Below the pieces are notes generated by a model. The model was not told where the DNA came from. It was given only the letters and a program-made list of their open reading frames with translations, and made no database searches. A DNA stretch of 64,000 nt from Streptomyces cylindrosporus (GTDB lineage Bacteria; Actinomycetota; Actinomycetes; Streptomycetales; Streptomycetaceae), in NCBI RefSeq assembly GCF_022698165.1, contig NZ_JALDAY010000018.1:124001-188000 (forward strand), given 5' to 3'. Position 1 is the first letter of the stretch; every line of letters begins with the position of its first letter. Below are positions 63,500 through 64,000 of the stretch, one piece after another. Made by a program: the position numbers and the translations under genes.

Positions 63500-64000
63500 G
63501 TGACCAATCAAGACCCCCCTCCCGCGTACGGCGTCCACTCCGAGGTCGGCAGGCTGCGCAAGGTACTGGTCTGCGCGCCCGGGCTCGCCCACCGCAGGCT
63601 CACCCCGACCAACTCCGACGACCTGCTCTTCGACGACGTCATGTGGGTGGAGAACGCCCAGCGCGACCACGCCGACTTCGTCAACAAGCTGCGCGAACGC
63701 GACGTCGAGGTGGTCGAGCTGCACGACCTGCTCGCCCGGACCCTGACCGTGCCGGGCGCCCGGGACTGGCTCCTGGACCGGAAGATCGTCGCCAACGAGG
63801 TCGGCATCGGCCTCATCGACCCCACCCGCGCCTATCTGGAGTCCCTGGAGCCCGAGCGGCTCGCCAAGTACCTGATCGGCGGCCTCGCCACCGGGGACCT
63901 GCCCGAGGAGTACCGCACCGGATACCTCGCGCTGGCCCGCGAGTCGACCGGGGTGCGCGAGTACCTGATGCCGCCGCTGCCCAACACCCTCTACACCCGC
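63500..64000 (+). CDS. arcA: Arginine deiminase, N-terminal part
   Basis: The first 167 residues are inside the window; the rest is cut off. The protein starts (GTG) with NQDPPPAYGVHSEVGRLRKVLVCAPGLAHRRLTP, then FDDVMWVENAQRDHADFVNKLRERDVEVVELHDLL and the end of the window is at PPLPNTLYTR, all diagnostic of ArcA. It converts arginine to citrulline and ammonia, and its catalytic Cys would be near the C-terminus. The ribosome site is GGAAAGG. Confidence 0.95.
   Translation, partial: MTNQDPPPAYGVHSEVGRLRKVLVCAPGLAHRRLTPTNSDDLLFDDVMWVENAQRDHADFVNKLRERDVEVVELHDLLARTLTVPGARDWLLDRKIVANEVGIGLIDPTRAYLESLEPERLAKYLIGGLATGDLPEEYRTGYLALARESTGVREYLMPPLPNTLYTR

Noticed and set aside
61967..63724. Long N-terminal extension of the baeRF protein on the minus strand
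   Set aside because: The extension is antisense to arcD and arcA and is made of charged low-complexity residues; the family start is at 61966.

Overview
The window reads as one contiguous piece of a Streptomyces chromosome. It has very high GC with GC-rich third codon positions, many GTG starts, GTGA/ATGA overlaps between genes, and families typical of the genus (SsgA-like protein, NsdA-like regulator, DUF397, excalibur domain, LAL-type LuxR ATPase). No rRNA, tRNA, transposase, phage gene or CRISPR array is visible. About 57 protein genes can be supported; the first and last are cut by the window edges.

Region 1 (1-26 kb) is dominated by acyl-CoA chemistry. It holds four acyl-CoA ligase genes (3732, 8799, 14547 and 20206), a nitronate monooxygenase, a crotonase, a protein with two DUF35-type segments and two thiolase-like proteins. 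Two nearly identical 17-bp palindromes (2567-2583 and 21923-21939) sit in front of the two main lipid operons and suggest a shared TetR-type regulator encoded elsewhere. Between these lie a penicillin-acylase-type Ntn hydrolase, a metallophosphoesterase, three degenerate tandem repeats (about 12.0-12.3 kb), and a cold-shock gene followed by a DEAD-box helicase gene with a perfect hairpin between them.

Region 2 (26-44 kb) is a stress, hypoxia and metal island. A tandem universal stress protein is followed by an arsenic cluster: arsM (27665-28558, minus strand) faces arsR, an aquaporin and arsC. arsM is interrupted by an in-frame TGA exactly at the second Cys of its N-terminal Cys-Cys motif, with a hairpin at SECIS-like distance, so it is probably a selenoprotein gene. 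Then come an MFS exporter, an isochorismatase-like hydrolase, a streptavidin homologue with all biotin contacts kept, a class I FBP aldolase, a phosphofructokinase with the PPi-type Asp104/Lys124 signature, DUF1876, CBS-BON and DUF1918 proteins, a fully overlapping stressosome operon (RsbR-RsbS-RsbT-phosphatase-histidine kinase), a deazaflavin nitroreductase and an orphan sugar-ABC ATPase. Usp, DUF1876, CBS, nitroreductase and phosphofructokinase families together resemble a DosR-type dormancy regulon, and several DosR-box-like palindromes occur between the genes.

Region 3 (43.7-64 kb) holds cell-envelope and developmental genes. An anchored Pro/Ser/Thr-rich protein is coupled to a 1095-residue fusion of polysaccharide deacetylase, GT2 synthase and membrane acyltransferase. 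It is followed by a LuxR-type ATPase, an exported amidase, a phosphotransferase-fold protein, an NsdA-like regulator, a PAS-PP2C phosphatase, an SsgA-like protein, a Tat-exported phospholipase C, a baeRF protein, and finally arcD and the start of arcA (arginine deiminase pathway).
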